Positions 10,878-22,899 of a stretch of 64,000 bases of DNA are shown in pieces. The position numbers and the translations under genes are program-made. Within the stretch, counting starts at the first letter, position 1. Each line of letters starts with the position of its first letter. A model generated the notes under the pieces. The model ran no database searches and was not told where the DNA came from. It was given only the letters and a program-made list of their open reading frames with translations. The stretch comes from Gyromitra esculenta (taxonomy: Eukaryota; Ascomycota; Pezizomycetes; Pezizales; Discinaceae), in assembly GCA_038503075.1 (NCBI GenBank), contig JBCAML010000018.1, positions 868,001-932,000 on the forward strand. Reading direction: 5' to 3'.

Positions 10878-12361
10878 TCAATCAAACCCTGTATCATCTG
10901 CCCCCCACTTCCTGATCATACTTGAAGAGAATAACTTAATCCTGGTTCGAGTATGAAAGGCCGCTTTGCTTGCGAATGATTCCATAAACCCTTTTCCAAG
11001 TGTATATGTCAGTCTAACATCAATTCGAGTAATTAAAATAACCGATTCTAGATTTTCGAGAAAAACATACGCTGGCAAGTCTGCGCATGGCCCGACTTCC
11101 TCTTTCAATTCTTTCAGGTGGTTGTCAAAAACTCTCAAAATTTTCATATCTACGCCGACTTTTGCGGCTAAATCGATAGCATGTCCGGCATCCTTCCTGG
11201 CTAAGTCTACAGCAAACAATGGCTAAAGCTCACTGTCTCTTAGTAGACAATTCAAGAGAAGGAATAGGCCTGCGGTTACCTCGTCACGCATATAATCGCC
11301 GGTCATCATACGAGCAGAGTACGGTGCAGCAAACATAACTTCGAGGAATTTATGCAAGGCTTCTGAACCTAGGCCAGATTTCTCCGCAAAGACGTGGCCC
11401 TCTGCAAGTGTTTCAACCTAAGAGGCCACAATTTGTTATCAAACCATCGTCGGGAAAAAAGAAGGAAAAGAAATTGGCATTGACCAACCATAGCCAATAT
11501 GAAAGAATTTCCAGTAACCTTCAATAGTGATGCCTTTCCTGGATTTTGGTCGCGGAGATCTATCTTCGTACGAGCGATACTGGTATTTGATTTGTTAATA
11601 CGTTCCTGGGAATATGAGAAAAATAAAGTTGGTAGTATATAGATCTAGAGGCATGAGGCTTTGAAAGAAATATCCTTACACTCCTTCGCAATATGGAAGA
11701 ACGCGGTCAACAGCAGAAGATGAGCCTGCAAGCACAACGATAAGTTTCCCTTGGTCTGCCATCATTGGTGCTCCAAAAACTAAACGGTTGATTCTTCGGA
11801 TAAGCCCCACGTGTGTTACAGGCGCAAAGTTTTCTTCGCGCCTTCATTGGCAAGGTATGTTTACCTGGAGCGGCAACGAACTCCGCACCCGCATCCCGCA
11901 CTCTTTGCGCAATACCATCTGATGTTTCTGGTAATACCGTGGAGGTTTCGACGAACAACTTGTCATTCACCCCGCCTGGTACCCTCAATATGGACTCGAT
12001 AACCGAATTGACTGATGCATCGCTGTTAAGGGACGTGAATATGATATCTGCTGCCTTAACAGCTTCATTGATTGACTCTGCCACCTGCAATAGGTTCGGG
12101 TTTTCCAAGGAAGCTTTAAGATCTTGGCAGCGCCTTGTCGTGCGGTTATAGACAATCAGTGGTTTGTCAAGATCAGCTTTTAGGACGATATTTTTAACCA
12201 TTCCCTGTAGAAGCAGTCTTAGCATCTTGGCCGGTAACTTAGGCTTGATGTACTCTATCTCTCCACCCGCCTTATCCCATCCTTTGTTTGTCCTTAGCAG
12301 GGCATTAGAGTCTTACCCTCCCCATGTTACCCAAGCCGATCCATGCTAACTGAGGTGACAT
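10878..12361 (-). CDS. 3-hydroxyisobutyrate/beta-hydroxyacid dehydrogenase family enzyme
   Basis: NAD(P)-dependent beta-hydroxyacid dehydrogenase, probably of valine catabolism or a related oxidation. Exons on the minus strand: 12361-12317, 12204-11865, 11779-11680, 11579-11489, 11417-11280 and 11222 to the end. The start MSPQLAWIGLGNMGR carries the Rossmann GxGxxG (residues 9-14). Later segments are VYNRT, FVAAPVFGAPMMADQGK, the catalytic-lysine block GKASLLKVTGNSFILAM, ETLAEGHVFAEKSGLG and PLFAVDLARKDAGHA. All internal junctions keep phase. The last ~100 bases are uncertain: the open frame stops at 10878, but a further intron leading to a stop near 10916 would better match the family's short C-terminus. 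Substrate is inferred only at family level. Confidence 0.8.
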
Positions 12362-13628
12362 TGCGTTGTCAAAACTCGTAGTGATAGTGTTTGAAACGAA
12401 AAGCGCTTGAATTGGTGTACACCTAGAGAAAAGACGACTTTCTTATTTCTCTATCTCCCGAGGGGTAGTTGGCCAAGATATGCGATTTAAGTAAGAGCCA
12501 ATCATATAGTCACGTGTAGTGCCGTTTGGACGGCACTACCGAAATTTCCCGAACTCAAGCTACAGGGGATTGGATCCGTAATATTCTTGGGGGGTCTTAC
12601 ATGTAAAGTACTTTCCGTAGATATGAAATGTATGGTGCGGGAAGGCGGAGAGGGTGAGCTGGGCAAGCTTGTCCACGCCTTTAGATGATTATGACCTGAA
12701 AACAGCAAAAGAGGCTTTTAGCGGCCTACCAAGAGATGAGGATGTGTAGCCAAAGCCACAAATTTAGTGGCATTCCCTTAGATTGCGTTTTTTGATTGTG
12801 GCTTTGCTAACAAATCTTTTTTTGAAGAGGGTGTGGATAGCTTGCCTAACTCCCTCCACGCCTTCCCGCACCATAGCTGTTCAGTCCATCCCATCACCTT
12901 ATGTACATGCACGTGTAGCTACATGTAGTTTTGAGACTGAGGTTCGGCACGTGCACTCTCATAGACGGAGGATCCCGAAAGACTGAGGCTATCGTGCATC
13001 CCCACGGATTGTCTGGGACGAGCGAAAGCAAGAGGATGAAATCCTTCTCACATCCTAAGAGAATACTAATGGTCTAGGAAGAGCTTACGTCCAAGGGAGC
13101 AGGAGTGGATGCTGGTGATGGGAACCAAAACATAGCACCCTGAACAATGCTGAACTGGTTACGGGTATAGGGGTAATTTACTGGCAAATCGTGCTTGGCT
13201 TGCCCACCCTAATTCCGACAAGAATCGTTGGCGAAAAAAACGCAAGGAAGGATTTGGCAGTATTTTGGCACAGGAACAACTTGATTGGGTGATTGATATA
13301 TGATATCTGGTAGACGTTCTTGGGAGTGTCTTAGTGATGTTGATCATGATATCAACGTCCCACATGCGTAGCAATACCCAGTTGTCAGTTTTAACTTGGC
13401 AATTACACGTAGACCTTGAAGTTGAGATTCGATTTCTATTTAAACGGCTGTGCCCCTTCGTTCTTATTAGATTTCGCTCACGTACCCTTCCTTGACCACA
13501 GAACGCCTAGTGTCAAGTTACTCTTTCTCCCATACCAACCAACGACCCCTCCGCACCCCACCAGATAGTACACAACTCCTATTTTTACTTCTAAAACCCC
13601 TCCTAGGTTCGATCACCATCATCTGCGT
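12362..13628. other. Intergenic region with TIR element
   Basis: Divergent promoter region between the dehydrogenase and the ATPase. It contains a 22-base hairpin (TAGTGCCGTT...AACGGCACTA-like) at about 12520-12541, one TIR element (12633-12873), and TACATGTA near 12599 and 12923. The final ~130 bases before the ATPase start are CT-rich, as expected of a fungal leader. No supported ORF. Confidence 0.5.
12633..12873. mobile_element. TIR element, TA-flanked
   Basis: Termini TGGTGCGGGAAGGCG inverted at both ends, arms of about 50 bases (left continues GCAAGCTTGTCCACGCC, right GCAAGCTATCCACACCC), TA at 12631-12632 and 12874-12875. An internal AAGCCACAA inverted pair forms a second stem. Confidence 0.72.
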
Positions 13629-16600
13629 ATGCAAAATGATGCCCAAGATCTTTACCCCCGAAGTTGTGAAGGACCCGTGCTTCAAGAGCTCTCAGCTCCA
13701 GCCTACCTCCTCTCAGCAGAGGAGGTTATCCAACAGCTCGCGACAAATTCAGAGGATGGATTATCTGAAGAAGAAGCCCAGTCCAGACTTGCAAAATATG
13801 GACCTAATGAGCTGGAGGTTGGTGGCGGTGTTAGCATGACAAAGATTCTCATGAAGCAGATCTTCAATGCCATGGTTTTGGTAGATTTGCCTTGGTTGCC
13901 CTCTTTTGTGAGGAACGATTCTAACTGACCGGTAGATTCTCATAATGGGTATGGTTGTTTCGTTCGCAATCAAATCCTGGATTGAAGCTGGTGTTATTAC
14001 TGCAGTAGTTGCAATGAATATCATCGTTGGCTTTTTCCAAGAATACAGCGCGGAAAAAACTATGGATTCGCTACGTTCCCTGTCTTCTCCGACGGCAGCG
14101 ACCGTTCGTTCCGGTCATTTAAAAACCATACGCTCTCTTGATCTTGTCCCGGGTGATATTGTGGAAGTTAAGATGGGAGACACGATTCCTGCTGATATGA
14201 GGTTGTTTGAAGCAATGAATACGTCTTACCACTCCATTTGAGTATACTTTATATATATATATATATAAAAAGAAGATTTAGGCTAACGGAACTACACATT
14301 TTGAAACAGATGAAGCACTTCTAACTGGAGAGTCGCTTCCTGTGGCGAAAAGCGTCCACACGCTTTTCAAAAAAAACGTAGAGGTAGATGTTGGTGATCG
14401 CGCCAATATGGCCTACTCGAGTTCTACGGTTTCCAAAGGACGTGCTAAAGCCATTGTTGTTAGCACTGGTATGAAGACGGAGATTGGAAAGATTGCAGAA
14501 CTTTTGCGTGGGAGTGAGAGTAAACTGTACAGTGTGCATCGTGGCGAGGACGGTGATGCGTCGTGGCATCAATATATTGCGGCTGGTTTCATAATGATCC
14601 AGGATCAAGTTGGTACATTTCTCGGTGTGTCTGTTGGAACACCTTTGCAGAAAAAACTCAGCTGGCTAGCGATCTTTTTGTTTATTGTCGCCGTGGTATT
14701 TGCTCTCATTTGCCTTGCTGCGAATAGTTTCAGCAACTCACGGGAAGTTATTCTTTATGCTGTTGCGTACGTATCCTTTATGGATTTATTCCCTCGAATG
14801 GATCCTTAGCTGATAGATTTCGGTAATAGTACTGGTCTGTCTATGATTCCTGCAAGTTTGGTGGTGGTTCTTACTATAACCATGGCTGTTGGTACAAAGA
14901 TCATGGTCCAGCGCAACGTAATTGTCCGCAAACTCGACTCGTTGGAAGCTCTCGGGGCTGTGACCAATATCTGCTCCGATAAAACTGGGACGTTGACACA
15001 AGGGAAAATGGTAGTGAAAAAAGCTTGGGTTATCGCGGAAGGTTTGTCATCGATATAATATATCACCAACCTATATTAACATAGTTTAAGGAACGTATAC
15101 TGTCGGAGAATCCAGCAACTCGGTTGATCCCACCTCTGCGGAGATATCCTTTACAGAGATTACTCCATGCAATCCTTCTGAGACACAGGAAACAGAAGAA
15201 CGAGGGAGAGCAGAATCACCGTTTCACCCCCCTACCGAGTTCATCCACAAAAAATTTCTTAAGCAGTACTTGAATGTCGCAACATTTTGCAATCTTGCAA
15301 CTGTGGACAGAAATAAAGATACAAATGAATGGGGTGCTCGGGGAGACCCTACCGAGATTGCGATCCAAGTCTTTACCAGCCGCTTTGATTGGGGGCGTCG
15401 TAAGTTCATTGATGGTAAAAGTCCCGCTTGGGTTCAGGTTTCCGAATACCCATTCGACTCTGATATAAAGCGCATGACCGTAACATTCCGTAACTATAGC
15501 AACAACACCGAGAAGGGATACGAAGAATGGGTGTTCATGAAAGGTGCAGTCGAGAGGGTTCTGGAGACTTGTACCTCCGTCCAGTTTGCCGACAGGATGG
15601 CCCCACTCAACGATGAAATGCAGAAAAATATCCTCGAAAACATGGAATCCCTGGCTTCGCAAGGTCTTCGTGTTCTTGCTTTAGCACAAAGACCCTTGAA
15701 TACCCAAACCGATGATTGGGATGAATTTCCGCGCCACGGTGTTGAAAGAGACATGACACTACTCGGACTCATTGGGCTTTACGATCCCCCTCGCACTGAG
15801 ACGGCTGACGCCGTCAAGCAATGCCATCGCGCTGGAATAAATGTACATATGGTCACTGGAGATCATCAACAAACCGCCAGAGCTATCGCCATGCAGGTGG
15901 GTATCATTCCAAGTAACACTCATTTGCTCGCATCAGACGTCATATCTGCGATGGTCATGACTGCAGCCTGCTTCGACCGACTTTCAGACGAAGAGATTGA
16001 CAATCTTCCTGTGTTGCCTCTGGTGATTGCCCGTTGCTCGCCACAGACGAAAGTCCGAATGATAGAGGCATTGCATAGACGGAAGAGATTTGTGGCTATG
16101 ACTGGCGATGGTGTCAATGATTCTCCTGCACTTAAGCGTGCCGATGTTGGTATCGGTATGGGTATGGCTGGAAGTGACGTTGCAAAAGATGCTTCAGATA
16201 TCGTTCTAACAGATGATAACTTTGCTTCCATTCTTAATGCCATTGAAGAGGGTAGACGGATGTTCGATAATATTAAAAAGGTATACCCGAGCGAGCTCTT
16301 AGGCACCAAACAGCTACTGATATCAATCTAGTTTGTGTTGCATCTTCTGGCAGAGAATATTGCACAGGCGTGCACGCTTCTTGTTGGTCTGGCCTTTAAG
16401 GATACTACCGGAATATCTGTCTTCCCACTTACGCCTGTCGAGATTTTGTGGATTATCATGATCACAAGCGGTTTCCCTGCCATGGGCCTGGGGATGGAGA
16501 TTGCTTCAGACGATATCATGACCAGACAACCTCACGATGTGAGTACCCGGGAACTTTTATCTCATCTATTCTAACATTTTGGTAGCTTAAAACTGGTATC

Positions 16601-17191
16601 TTTACGGCAGAAGTTCTGATTGACTTGACCGTTTATGGCTGCTGGATGGCAGCCCTCTGTTTGACTTCTTTCTCGATCGTGGTTTTCGGCTTCGGCGATG
16701 GTGGTCTCGGCCATAACTGCAACAATGCCATTTCTCCTGATTGCGAGCTCGTTTTTAGAGCACGGAGCACTACTTTCACCTGTCTCACTTGGTTCGCTTT
16801 GTTCTTAGCATGGGAAATGGTTCATATGCGTCGTAGCTTCTTTCGTATGGAGCCAAAGCCCGAGCATTCCTGGACCCAGTGGATTCGTCATGCCTGGCGC
16901 AATCCCTTTCTTTTTTGGAGCATAATGGCAGGTTTCATTACAGTCTTCCCGATAATTTACATTCCCGGCCTAAATACTATAGTATTTAAGCATGCCCCTA
17001 TTTCGTGGGAATGGAGCATTGTCTTCATCGAGTCCCTGTTATTCTTTATGGGCGTGGAGGCATGGAAATTCTGTAAACGCGTCTACTTCAGGAGATATGG
17101 CAAAAGGGCGATGAATCCGGAGGATGAATTAGGGCATGATTCGACTTTGCGATATGCTTCAAACACTGGGTCAATAGGCAGTAGCGTATAG
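13629..17191 (+). CDS. ENA1: ENA-type (type IID) P-type Na+/K+ efflux ATPase
   Basis: Plasma- or endomembrane P-type ATPase exporting Na+/K+. Exons: 13629-13880, 13936-14220, about 14282-14766, 14830-15041, 15091-16280, 16332-16538 and 16586-17191, about 1078 aa. Visible are the N-terminal cation-ATPase motif AKYGPNELE, TGESLPVAK, the phosphorylation site ICSDKTGTLTQGKM, ARGDPTEIAIQVF, the TGD motif (MVTGDHQQTARAI), MTGDGVNDSPALKRADVG and TM segments (LAIFLFIVAVVFALICLAA; C-terminal LTWFALFLAWEMV). GVGTPLQ-like GVSVGTPLQKKLS is typical of fungal ENA pumps. One junction is unresolved: after FEAMN at 14220 no canonical GT-AG intron joins to FETDEALLTGES in phase, and an in-frame TGA follows at 14239. 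The rest is intact, so either an atypical intron, a sequence slip near the TA microsatellite, or a true lesion. The start at 13629 is the first ATG in frame. Confidence 0.85.
14251..14270. repeat. TA dinucleotide microsatellite in ATPase intron
   Basis: About nine TA units inside the presumed second intron of the ENA-type gene, next to the junction that cannot be resolved in phase. Confidence 0.85.
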
Positions 17192-19032
17192 GCCTATCAA
17201 TGAATATCGACAGCAACTACTTGGCCTAGGCTTTCCTATCTTTACTTTTCATACTGCGTGGTCTTCATGCTTCTCTTTCCTTGATTTCTCCTGTTTCGTA
17301 ATCTCTACTCACTACTATACCTCATACATTTATCTGGGCACTCTCCTGTTAATTTAGAAAATACAACAAATTTCTCCCAGAATTTCCGCCCAAAGCCAAA
17401 CAGTCGTCACAAATCCCTCATACAAAAAATTACTAAACTAGCAAGTTATACTCCTTACATGTACAGGGGTTAACGGCCAGATGGCGGACACTGTCTAATG
17501 GCGGACAGAAGTCAAGTCTACTTAGCAAGAACTATAGAGAGGGTACAGGACTATAAGACAGCTACCAAAAAATTTAGAAAACCAATACCTTATCCATAGC
17601 CCCGCACCCTCTTGATAGTTCTTTGCCAAGCCCCAAGCCCCTGTCCGCCATTAGACCGTGTCCGCCATCCGGCCGTTACCCCCTGTATATATGTTGAAGT
17701 TCATTTTCATCTCATTCACTATTTATAAGAAAAATCCTTAGAGGGTCCCGGTTAGTACGTGAATATAATACTCTCCAGGACACTGTAAACACTCGGATCT
17801 CTTGCCCGTGAGACAGATTTAGGCTAACAAGTCAGGTCTGGGACCAAGATTCAGGACAAAATACAAAGCACTTTTTCGGCTCTAAATCCTAACCTGGATG
17901 GTGGTATTCTCAGTGCACTTTCAAGCTCATTGTCTCATGAGAAAAAACAAACAACTAGATTATTGTGCTGAATTCATTAATTTGTATGAAGTAAGAAATT
18001 CTATCACTCCATGTTTAAGCTACAAGTACACCGAGCTCATAGAAAAACCCTAGCCCCCTAAGGATAATGTGGTCAAATTTGCTGTCCCGAAGAATTTGCT
18101 ATACCGAACGATTTTGGACGGATTCTGCACGTTTGTTGCTCATGTCGCCAAATTTATAATTCTGGATGACTAAATTTTGACTAAGGTCAGAATTATCATG
18201 TCCGCAGTATGGGATTCGGGAAGAAGTGGCATTTTGAGAACGGTAGTAACTTCAGCACACTCTAGACGATGCATTTTAACTATTATAATTTTCTATACCC
18301 CTTAGCCGTCGAAGAACCAAGCTTCCTGTGGAGGTTTCATCAGTGCCAGTGCTAGTGTTTGGGACCCAATTTCACACTCAATATTCATAGCCAGATTTTA
18401 GTCATCAGGCATTATAAATCTGGCGACATGAGTACAGGGTTCAATTTACACAAACTTGTCGAGCTTGGTGCTATGTCTCTATTCTTGCAGCTGAGCATTG
18501 TAGTTGTGGTTCTCAGCGCAAGCCGCACAAACCCCAAAATCCAGAACTGGGCTACTGCAGCCAGGAATAATTTCTCCTGCATCACAACTAATATTATTTT
18601 TCAACTTGTACTTTTTTAGTGCCTCTAAAATTCTGTGACCCAAACGCCGCGCCGTTACCAAGGAAGCGCCGGTAGGTAGGAACACTGTAAATAATGTCAT
18701 TTCTATGTAATTGAGTGGTATTTTGTAGTTCTGACCCCTGAATTATAAGTGATCACACACACCCATTCGTCGCAACATTATAAACAGATAAGTTGCCTAA
18801 TTTGATTTGATTTAATACTCAGTCTCACCGCATTCAAGCCATGGTATCCAGATATTGCGTGCCCTCCCCAACTCATTATATAGACGATATAGTTGCATAG
18901 GAAAAATAAAACATTATAGCAAACACAAAACACTGTACGCATACATCAAGCTCCCGATGGTTAAAGGAAAAAAAAGGGTTTGTCAAAATCACGTCTTCTC
19001 GTATTATATCAATAAACTCATAGGTCAATCGA
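17192..19032. other. Intergenic region, convergent genes
   Basis: Between the ATPase and acyl-CoA synthetase 3' ends. It holds the family G TIR element (17464-17685) and otherwise AT-rich sequence without a recognisable gene; frames at 18359 and 18855 have no family features. Confidence 0.5.
17464..17685. mobile_element. TIR element family G, copy 1
   Basis: 222 bases bounded by TA. Termini CAGGGGTTAACGGCC and, inverted, CAGGGGGTAACGGCC, continuing through two GGCGGACA words in each arm (about 45-50 bases). The centre (AGAGAGGGTACAGGACTATA) also occurs in the copy at 32139. Non-coding; TA target and CAGGGG ends suit a Tc1/mariner or pogo-type MITE. Confidence 0.85.
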
Positions 19033-21382
19033 TTATGACCCAGTAGAATAGGCGTGATCGACTTCTCTCTTGTACTTCTCAAGGATTCCTCTGCGGTTCA
19101 GTTTCTGGGCGCTGGTGACTAGTTGCTAATTGTTTCGGAAAAATATACATTAGTATACCACTATACCACACGCTACAGAAAAAATGATTCGAAACTTACA
19201 TTCTGCGGTGTCCATTCCTCATCGGACATAACAACACCCTGAATTAACTCAATGCCTGCGAGGCCACCCTTCCTACCCGCTGCTATGAGTTCTTTCAGTA
19301 CAATGCTGTTCAACTTCTCGTCATGCACAAGTTGCTCTAGTTCCCCCTTAATGCCATTCTCAGCAGCAAGCTTCTTCAATGTGGTTTCAACCGGGACGAT
19401 AATCGCTATTGGTTTTGTCTTTGCCTGATCTGCGTATACGCAAATGTTGGCCACAACAGAAGCAGCACGGTAGAGAGATTCTAGCTACAATCAAAGAAAA
19501 AAAACGATTAGCTAAGGGACAGTCTGCACGGAAGATCTCGTTAACTTAAAAGCTTACCTTTTCTAAAGCGATATATTCACCGTTCGAAGTTTTAACCAAA
19601 TTCTTCTTCCGATCAATAATCTTTAAGTGGCCATTCGCGTCCCATTCACCAATATCCCCAGTTTTGAACCATCCATCCTCATAGGCTGCCTTTGTTTCCT
19701 CTTCGTTCTCGAAATAATGTGTGGCAATTGCTTCGCCGCGGATCCAGATTTCACCCTGTTCAGGGTTGTTTGAAGTAAAATACCCAGCCTCTGGGAAGTC
19801 CACAAGCTTAATCTCAATACTAGCAGGGATAGTCCCAAGACTAGTGGTGTTCCACTCGCAAGGATCCATAAGTGCGCCCATGGCTGAGGTCTCGGTCAAG
19901 CCGTAGCCCATGATCATAGGACAGATGGTCATACTGATGAAATGCTGGGTTTCCGGGGCGATAGGCCCTCCTCCGCACATGGTGATCCTCAATCTTCCAC
20001 CGGTGGCTTCTCTAATCTTTTTGAAGATAATCGAATCCAGGATACCTGACCCAGGAACTCCCGACTGCAACATGAAATGTTTAAGCGACATGGCCCCCCA
20101 GAATAATTTCCGACTAATCACTGGTAGCTGTGCCACTTTTTCTAAAATACCCTTTTTGACAGTTTCCCAGACTGCGGGAACGCCAACGAGAACCGTAGGA
20201 CGAAATTCGGTGATATCACCCTTGCAGTTACGCATGGATCTGTCGGATAGGGTCTTCGGATTTCCATAACCCATAGTTCCCCCCCAAAAGATACAGGCGT
20301 TTTCAAACACATACTCGAGGATGTGGGCTAGGGGTAAGAAAGTAAGAAGAAGATCACCAGGACCGATATAAGGACCAACAATCACCGTCACACCGGTAAC
20401 TAGATTCAAACAAGTTAACCCCGCTAATTATTGATAGTGCTACGGAACACCTACCTGCAGCTATCACGTTTTTGTGAAGAAGAGGTACTCCCTTAGGTGT
20501 ACCAGTGGAACCTGAGGTATACATAATACCGCAAAGATCCTCTGATTCAGGAGGGTTGGGCTCAACTGGGGTTTCTTCCCCAAGCTTCACGAGTTCGTCA
20601 ATACTCAGGATCCTTAACCTCTCATGAGTTGATTTCAGTTTGTCGATATCCTCCTGCTTAACGGGAGTATCGGTATTATAGATAACGGTATGGACCTCGG
20701 TCGCGTCTTTAAGGGGAACAATAAGTTGGGTGAGCAGATGCGAATCGAGGAAAATTGCCTTCGCTTTGGTCTGTACGAGAGAGTGGGTAAGACCTGACTG
20801 GCCGAGGGTATCATATGCAGTTACAATTGGCATAGACTGAGAAGCACAACCGTGCGAAATTGCAAGCCAGTTTGCGCTACAGCCAACCTCGTAAGCATAT
20901 ATATTTTCTAGAATGACTTGAATCTCATGTTTAACGTACCTGGTGGCAGCAAAAATTTGAACTCGGTCTTCCTTTTGCAGCTTAAGAGCCCTAAGACCAG
21001 AGCCAATAGTGTTGACACGAACAAAATACTCGCTAAAGGAAAGATACGTGTATCCGCTCATCTCATAGTAAATCCATTTCTTTGGGATTTCCTGTTCAAC
21101 CCCATCAACTATTTTCTTGACCATCTTTTGCTCCTCATGAAGATGGATCAGTTTTCTAGTCCCAAGTGCCTGGGCATCACCGAATTTTGCTGCTCCACGC
21201 TTGACAATATCATAGATGGTGGCGACGTCAGGCTCCAACCGATTCTTCAGGCCATCTATGGATTTCGGGTGGCGGCGAGGGATGCCCTCGCCCTGTTTTG
21301 GCGGTACATTAGGTACCTGAACGTTGAAGGGAGGTTTGTGAGTGATGCACGGTTGTAGAATTTGTTTCTTTTGGCTAGCCAT
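19033..21382 (-). CDS. FAA1: Long-chain fatty acyl-CoA synthetase
   Basis: Activates long-chain fatty acids to CoA thioesters. Four exons on the minus strand: 21382-20455, 20399-19558, 19484-19200 and 19125-19033, 715 aa, the family's usual length. It shows the AMP-binding loop YTSGSTGTPKGV (about residues 290-301), LTFLPLAHILEY, the adenylate motif MGYGLTETSA, the hinge region GWFKTGDIGEWDANGHLKIIDRKKN with LVKTSNGEYIALEK (fatty acyl-CoA synthetase signature), and the C-terminal LVTSAQKLNRRGILEKYK. Which of the fungal paralogues (Faa1/Faa4-like versus a peroxisomal form) cannot be told by motif; no obvious peroxisomal tripeptide (ends TGS). Could feed substrates to the beta-oxidation enzyme at the left edge, but the two are not linked physically. 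Confidence 0.9.
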
Positions 21383-21425
21383 GATGACGACAACCTATGA
21401 CGCGATGGAGCAGTAGGAGGTATAG

Positions 21426-21448
21426 AAAAGAAAGAAAGAAAGAAAGAG
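21426..21448. repeat. AAAG tetranucleotide microsatellite
   Basis: About five AAAG units in the 5' leader of the acyl-CoA synthetase gene. Confidence 0.85.
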
Positions 21449-22160
21449 AGCTACGATAACAGCACGAGACTGTTCAGTTGATGCAGAGAGATGGAAAGGA
21501 GATATTATAAAGAGAGATTAGGAGGTCTCTCGATGCTTGACGATTGATGATGGGGGATGGTGATGTCTTTATGTATGCAAGGGATCAGGATTTTGGGGGA
21601 GACAAGGAGAGCAAGAGAGAACGTGTGGGTGGGTGTGGATGCAACGAGTGAACCAGTAAGACCATGGACGAGGTCATTAGCGGCAAGTCCAGAGCTTTGG
21701 CGTGGGTTGGAAGAAAACTGTACCTCAGCTCCTGGCTAGCATCGGCACCATGATCAGCATCCCTGGTTTCCATCTTGAGGGAAGAACGACGAGGATAATA
21801 CCAACCCGGTTCGGTATCAGATGCCTCTTACTCTACTCTGGCACCAGAGTATAGACGACCTTTTCCTCGGGTTTAGCTGTATAATTACGAAAATTCCCTT
21901 CACCTGTTCGGGTACCGTGATATCTCTTGGTTGTTGTACATGGATTCACTTCACGGAGTCATCTGGCGGGGGCAAGGCAAAGTGGAAATCGAAACGTGTT
22001 CTTTTCCCAACAATTCTTTGTTAAGCACCAGCATGTGTCTACACAGGAGGCCTCTTCTATGCCACCAGCAGTTAAAGCCCCCAGAAGTCGAAACTTGAAG
22101 CTTCGGCCTCTAAAGTTCGTGTTTGTGTGTTCAAGTTTGTGACCAAAATACATGTATGTA

Positions 22161-22400
22161 TTGTCGGGTGTCAAAAAATAACCGGAATTCGATATAGCAA
22201 CCGATACATCACGGTGCGACACGATTCCTCAATCCCTCTTTAAGTGCTTGCTGAGGCAGGAATGGTGCATGAGATATCCATATATGTTGGAGATTTATTC
22301 TACTTTTTACCTTAATTTTATAACTTCATTTGTAGTTGCATGGTTGCGTCGTGATGTATTGGTTGCTACGCCAAATTCCGGTTATTTTTGACCCCAACAA
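22161..22400. mobile_element. TIR element, TA-flanked
   Basis: 240 bases; arms of about 50 bases share AAAAATAACCGGAATT and AGCAACC(G/A)ATACATCACG, inverted; TA at 22159-22160 and 22401-22402. Non-coding. Confidence 0.8.
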
Positions 22401-22899
22401 TATCCAGACATTCTGGCACGATTGTCCTCTCTGGGGAGGTAAAACGGGGATAACCGTACCAAGAACCTATATCGCTTGGCTACGAACAGCCATCCCTGCA
22501 GTTCGTGGTTGCATATATCACAAGAACCCAAAAGATTTTAGCAAGCCTATAAGTACAAAATGTTTAATCTAAGCGAGAGTTACTACTGTATTGACAAGCT
22601 GGGATAGAGTGTACTGTCCTATATTATGCACGCTGAGCAGATATGTAATGCATGCACAACTTATTGCTTGGACAGTCCAGTATTGGTGATCTTGGAGAGC
22701 AGACATCGGAGGATTGATACCCAACATTCGTGATACACGTAACACAAGCACAGGAAAAGTATTTTTGACACGGATGGAAAAGCCACCCTATCACTAAGAC
22801 GTTTGGCAATCGTGCACAGAGTTTTCGCAGACAATCCCAGCTGTCAGAGTTAAAAGGGACCGCTTCCTGTTTGCGTGTATATACACATTTTCTTTCCGC

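Larger units (their letters stand above)
21383..22899. other. Divergent intergenic region with TIR element
   Basis: Upstream of both the acyl-CoA synthetase and the RKM5-like gene. Contains a GAAA tetranucleotide repeat (21426-21448), a TIR element (22161-22400) and TACATGTA near 22150. No supported ORF. Confidence 0.5.

Noticed and set aside
15216..15662. Minus-strand ORF of 148 codons inside the ATPase gene
   Set aside because: Antisense shadow of a well supported ENA exon.
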